From assembly GCA_964465385.1 (NCBI GenBank), contig CAYXIM010000037.1, positions 1 to 17,372 on the forward strand: 17,372 nucleotides of DNA. Reading direction: 5' to 3'. The DNA comes from JAAYBY01 sp964465385 (GTDB lineage Bacteria; Bacillota; Clostridia; Saccharofermentanales; UBA5734). Below are positions 14,942 to 17,372 of the stretch, one piece after another. The notes below the pieces were generated by a model. The model had not been told where the DNA came from, did no database searches, and worked only from the letters and a program-made list of their open reading frames with translations. The translations under genes were made by a program, and so were the position numbers. How positions within the stretch are numbered: position 1 is the stretch's first letter; each line of letters opens with the position of its first letter.

Positions 14942-15412
14942 CTAGGGCGTCTGGACCAGCTGGTTGGGCTCAGCCAACCCCTGAGGGCTGCTGGCCTGGT
15001 GGATCCAGTTCCAGGTATCCAGCTTCTGTATGGACAGCCAGCGCGTCTTGGAACGGTAACGGTAGTGGACCAGGGTCAGCTGCTCATCTTCCGGGCTGGG
15101 ATAAACGTCAAAATGGGCACCGCTGGGAAACGTCAGCTGGATGACCTCGTCGTGTCGGACAGGGGGCTCCTTGTAAAGGCGCTGGCGCGCGACCGGTGAC
15201 AAGGCAGACACGATCCGGCCGCTGTTGCCGGCAGCAACAAGCGTTTGCACATCCTGGTAACGGGCCACAAGATCACCGTGGGCCAGGCTCATGGCATGCA
15301 CTTGCATGTCTTTGTCATACTGCACCACATCGTAGCGCAAAACAATCGGCACGATGATGGCGATGATACCCAACAGCAAGATAATCAGCACGATAATCAG
15401 GGGTTTTTTCAC
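14942..15412 (-). CDS. Membrane-anchored protein, unknown family
   Basis: This 156-residue protein starts MKKPLIIVLIILLLG, a single N-terminal membrane anchor (about 4-27), followed by a soluble outer domain of mixed alpha/beta character (for example FDVYPSPEDEQLTLVHYRYRS). I do not recognise it. The GTG start at 15412 has AGGAGG five bases upstream, and the gene lies 25 bases after the SPL-like gene on the same strand, so it is the third gene of that operon. The product ends in TAG, four bases from the convergent DUF1538-like gene, leaving no room for a terminator between them. Confidence 0.75.
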   Translation of the reverse strand: MKKPLIIVLIILLLGIIAIIVPIVLRYDVVQYDKDMQVHAMSLAHGDLVARYQDVQTLVAAGNSGRIVSALSPVARQRLYKEPPVRHDEVIQLTFPSGAHFDVYPSPEDEQLTLVHYRYRSKTRWLSIQKLDTWNWIHQASSPQGLAEPNQLVQTP

Positions 15413-15437
15413 AAGTTCCTCCTACAACTGACTGGCA

Positions 15438-16463
15438 TCAGGTCAGTGGATCGATAAAGATTTTTTCCGGCGGCAGATACCGGGACAGCTGCGCGCGCAG
15501 GTCCTGCAGCCAGACCTTGCGGATGTCGGCCGGGAAACTGCGCACGCCTGCCTGTAAGGGCAGCTCCTCCAGGAACAGGGGGCTGTCAACCCGGCTTCGG
15601 GCCATGCGGCGGAAAAAAACATCCGGCAGCCTGAAAAAGCCAAAGCTGACATCCAGAATGCGGCCGGGATCGACGTGCGAAAACACCTGGTTGAAGAACG
15701 ACGCATAGCTGTCTTTGTAGCGATCCAAGGCAAAAATGGGGTCAAAGCAAAGCCGGACGGTAAAGCCGCGGTCTAAAGCGGCCTGGACCGCCTGCAGGCG
15801 CTTCTTGAGGGGCGGGGTGCGCCGCTCATAGGCCTGGATGACCGGGTCAGGCGCCAGGGTGAAGGCGATCACCCACCTGGGAGCTGGCTGGTGGGTCAAA
15901 AACCAAGCCAGGCCGGCCGACTTGGTCCGGATCTCAAAGGTCAGCTGGTCCAGGCGGGCCAAATCGGGCAGCAGCAGGTCCAGGAGGGGAAGCTGGTGGT
16001 CCAGGGCCAGCAGGTCGGCATCGTGGGACAGGGCCACATAGCAAGGGCCCTCTTCGTTCAGCTTTGACAAGGCCTGGAGGGTATCCTGGACGTTGACGAA
16101 CAAGACCAGGTGGGCACTGGGGTAAAGGCCCTGTAAGAAGCAGTAGGCACAGTCAAAGGGGCAGCCCAGCATCAGGTGGGCCAGGCTGAAACGGGCATGC
16201 CCAAACGATTGACAGATCTGTGGACCCGGGTACAAGAAGGGCTCTCTTTTCACGGCCAGGATCAGGGCTTGGTGGTTTTTTTGGAACACCTGATCCTGAC
16301 GGCTGCGGTTGAACACATCTTTATAATGGCGGATCGGAATGACCCGGCTGCCTGAAAAACGGTCAAGGACCTGTTGGGCCAGGGGGTGGGTCGCGGCCGC
16401 TTCTTCAAGATAGATGGCCGGAAAAGGGCCTGTCGTTAAACCAGATGGTTTTAAAGTGCTCAA
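15438..16463 (-). CDS. SPL-family radical SAM protein
   Basis: This 341-residue protein is related to spore photoproduct lyase, which repairs UV thymine dimers of spore DNA. The iron-sulfur motif CPFDCAYC (C101, C105, C108) is the SPL-type Cx3Cx2C that binds the [4Fe-4S] cluster and SAM. Other family stretches are FPAIYLEE (14-21), VIPIRHYKDVFNR (41-53), FLYPGPQICQSFG (76-88) and TFEIRTKSAGL. The residue aligned by memory with catalytic Cys141 of Bacillus SplB appears to be H147 (ALSHDADLLALDH), as in a clostridial SPL-like clade. True dimer repair is therefore not certain. The start is a TTG at 16463 with AAAGGAG upstream, overlapping the TGA of the nucleosidase gene (TTGA). An N gap lies 66 bases before the start, so a fusion to the upstream gene cannot be fully excluded. 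Confidence 0.85.
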   Translation of the reverse strand: MSTLKPSGLTTGPFPAIYLEEAAATHPLAQQVLDRFSGSRVIPIRHYKDVFNRSRQDQVFQKNHQALILAVKREPFLYPGPQICQSFGHARFSLAHLMLGCPFDCAYCFLQGLYPSAHLVLFVNVQDTLQALSKLNEEGPCYVALSHDADLLALDHQLPLLDLLLPDLARLDQLTFEIRTKSAGLAWFLTHQPAPRWVIAFTLAPDPVIQAYERRTPPLKKRLQAVQAALDRGFTVRLCFDPIFALDRYKDSYASFFNQVFSHVDPGRILDVSFGFFRLPDVFFRRMARSRVDSPLFLEELPLQAGVRSFPADIRKVWLQDLRAQLSRYLPPEKIFIDPLT

Positions 16464-17260
16464 GCTGCTGGCTCCTTTGCTGGGGGGATTGCTTGGCTGC
16501 GTGCTGACGGGCTGCCGCCAGAGCGGGCANNNNNNNNNNCCAGGACAAACAGTTGCTGTTGCTGGCTGGTGGTCAAGCGCAGGTGTTCAGCCAGGGATGC
16601 GACACCCTGGCGGTCCAGGTGGTAGGTGGGATCAGTCAGCGCCCGCGGGGTTTTTTTCATGCCATCAACCAGGTCTTCAAGCTGGGGCAAGTGGCTGGCC
16701 AGACGGCTTCGAAGGGCGGGCAGGTCACAGGGTTCACCGGTCAGGTGGTCGGAGAGCATTTTCAGGACCAAGACCTGATCAGGCCCCACAAAGCGCAGGG
16801 CAGCCTCCAGGAAACCGGCAGATTCCATGTCGTAACCCACCGGCAACAGGCCCATGGGTGGGGTTATCTCTGAGGCGGCGCGTGTTTTCAGCTGATCCAC
16901 GCAGCGCAGGTGGATGACCGGCAATGGCTGCCGGTGCATGAGATCGGGGTAAAAATCGCGCGCCCGCGCCTGGTCGCTGACGCGTCCGGCCAGAACCAGG
17001 TCACCGGTGGCGAAGGCGGGGTCATCTGATCCGAAAAAACCCAGGTTGACCAGCAGGAGGTCGCTGAGCGGCAGGCGCTCATGCCCCAGGATGAAGGCCA
17101 CGGCCATGGCCGCTTTGAGCCGGCCAACCCCGCTGATGATCAGCAGCTTGTTCTTGCCCCGGTAAACCGGGAAGGCTGAAAGGGCCATGTCTTTTTTCAA
17201 GCGGTAACGCTGGATGACCGGGTCAGCTTCACATGTTAAGGCCGTCACAAACAAGACCAT
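16460..17260 (-). CDS. Nucleosidase of the MTA/SAH (PNP/UDP) family
   Basis: This is a nucleoside-cleaving enzyme of the phosphorylase superfamily, likely acting on SAM by-products such as 5'-deoxyadenosine, methylthioadenosine or S-adenosylhomocysteine. It has E11 in VTALTCEADP, GVGRLKAAMA (44-53), DMESAGFLEAA (144-154) and LKMLSDH (166-172). The Glu of the DMES motif and the Asp of SD are the expected ribose- and base-contacting residues. The ATG at 17260 has AAGGAGGAG upstream and a good extended -10. The gene runs into the N gap at 16530-16539. The C-terminal residues after it are valid only if the true gap length is 10 modulo 3, so the end coordinate is provisional. With 10 N, the frame ends in TGA overlapping the SPL-like TTG start. 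Confidence 0.78.
   Translation of the reverse strand: MVLFVTALTCEADPVIQRYRLKKDMALSAFPVYRGKNKLLIISGVGRLKAAMAVAFILGHERLPLSDLLLVNLGFFGSDDPAFATGDLVLAGRVSDQARARDFYPDLMHRQPLPVIHLRCVDQLKTRAASEITPPMGLLPVGYDMESAGFLEAALRFVGPDQVLVLKMLSDHLTGEPCDLPALRSRLASHLPQLEDLVDGMKKTPRALTDPTYHLDRQGVASLAEHLRLTTSQQQQLFVLXXXXARSGGSPSARSQAIPPAKEPAA
16530..16539. other. Assembly gap of 10 N
   Basis: Ten consecutive N lie within the 3' part of the nucleosidase gene. A run of exactly ten is a common placeholder for a gap of unknown size, so the reading frame across it cannot be trusted. Confidence 0.98.
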
Positions 17261-17285
17261 GTTGACTCCTCCTTGAGCAGTTCTG

Positions 17286-17294
17286 ATTATAACA
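17286..17294 (-). promoter_or_regulatory. Extended -10 promoter of the nucleosidase-SPL operon
   Basis: Minus-strand TGTTATAAT is a perfect TATAAT with an upstream TG, 26 bases before the ATG at 17260. The -35 position (TGCGTT) is poor. It is one arm of the inverted repeat shared with the divergent promoter at 17315-17323. Confidence 0.6.
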
Positions 17295-17314
17295 AAAGAC
17301 GCCGGGAAAACGCA

Positions 17315-17323
17315 TGTTATAAT
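17315..17323 (+). promoter_or_regulatory. Extended -10 promoter of the right-edge gene
   Basis: Plus-strand TGTTATAAT lies 27 bases before the GTG at 17350. The upstream hexamer at the -35 distance (AAAGAC) is poor. The two -35 regions of this divergent pair overlap. Confidence 0.6.
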
Positions 17324-17349
17324 ATTAAACAGCCAAAGGAGGTGGGACC

Positions 17350-17372
17350 GTGTTGTTCGCGATTGGAAGCTA
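17350..17372 (+). CDS. 5' end of an unidentified gene (partial)
   Basis: A GTG start with AAAGGAGGT (17335-17343) upstream and an extended -10 promoter. Only MLFAIGS is encoded before the window ends, which is too short to name a family. The strong ribosome site and promoter make a real gene likely. Confidence 0.6.

Larger units (their letters stand above)
17286..17323. repeat. Perfect 9-bp inverted repeat spanning divergent promoters
   Basis: ATTATAACA (17286-17294) and TGTTATAAT (17315-17323) are exact reverse complements with 20 bases between them. Each arm is an extended -10, one for each direction. Confidence 0.7.

Noticed and set aside
14962..14979. Hairpin GGTTGG-GCTCAG-CCAACC at the convergent ends near 14940
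   Set aside because: No T run on either strand; it falls inside the coding region of the minus-strand gene.

Overview
The window looks like chromosomal DNA of an anaerobic, fairly GC-rich member of the Bacillota (Clostridia). The reasons are strong AGGAGG-type ribosome sites, frequent GTG/TTG starts, a class A flavodiiron protein, meso-diaminopimelate dehydrogenase, a two-subunit ThrE exporter, a clostridial-type radical SAM (SPL-family) protein beside a nucleosidase, and an MMPL exporter next to a GLUG-repeat surface protein of a kind I recall from gut Clostridia. A run of exactly 10 N at 16530-16539 marks an assembly gap, so this is draft or metagenomic sequence. I see no rRNA, tRNA, CRISPR array, insertion sequence or phage gene.

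Layout. (1) 1-131 (-): 5' end of a membrane-anchored protein. (2) 415-6473 (+): an operon of an MMPL/RND exporter, a 1073-residue GLUG/helical surface protein whose ATG overlaps the exporter stop, and a DUF488 protein. (3) 6470-7651 (-): flavodiiron protein, convergent with the previous operon and sharing the tetranucleotide TTAA as both stop codons. (4) 7860-9596 (+): both halves of a ThrE-type amino-acid exporter plus a small unknown membrane protein. (5) 9606-9842 (-): a DUF2798 membrane protein. (6) 9952-10620 (+): hemolysin III/PAQR protein. (7) 10694-14937 (+): ddh, a glycerophosphodiester phosphodiesterase, a 5'-truncated YhfC-type intramembrane protease, a DUF3887 lipoprotein and a divergent DUF1538 membrane protein. 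(8) 17260-14942 (-): MTA/SAH-type nucleosidase, SPL-like radical SAM protein and a membrane-anchored unknown protein. (9) 17350-end (+): first codons of another gene.

How the parts work together. The MMPL-GLUG pair is the most interesting unit: a proton-driven exporter beside a surface protein tethered at its C-terminus, in which two GLUG blocks flank about 320 residues of Leu/Asp/Gln-rich helix. It resembles a dedicated export or envelope-organising system with no assigned substrate. The nucleosidase-SPL operon suggests a radical SAM reaction whose nucleoside by-product is removed by the neighbouring hydrolase; by my recollected alignment the SPL-like protein has His where spore photoproduct lyase has its catalytic Cys. 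The ddh operon mixes cell-wall precursor synthesis, lipid-headgroup turnover and several envelope proteins. Both well-defined divergent intergenic regions carry perfect 9-bp inverted repeats that overlap extended -10 elements. All functions are read from sequence motifs and memory of the families; nothing was searched or aligned by computer.
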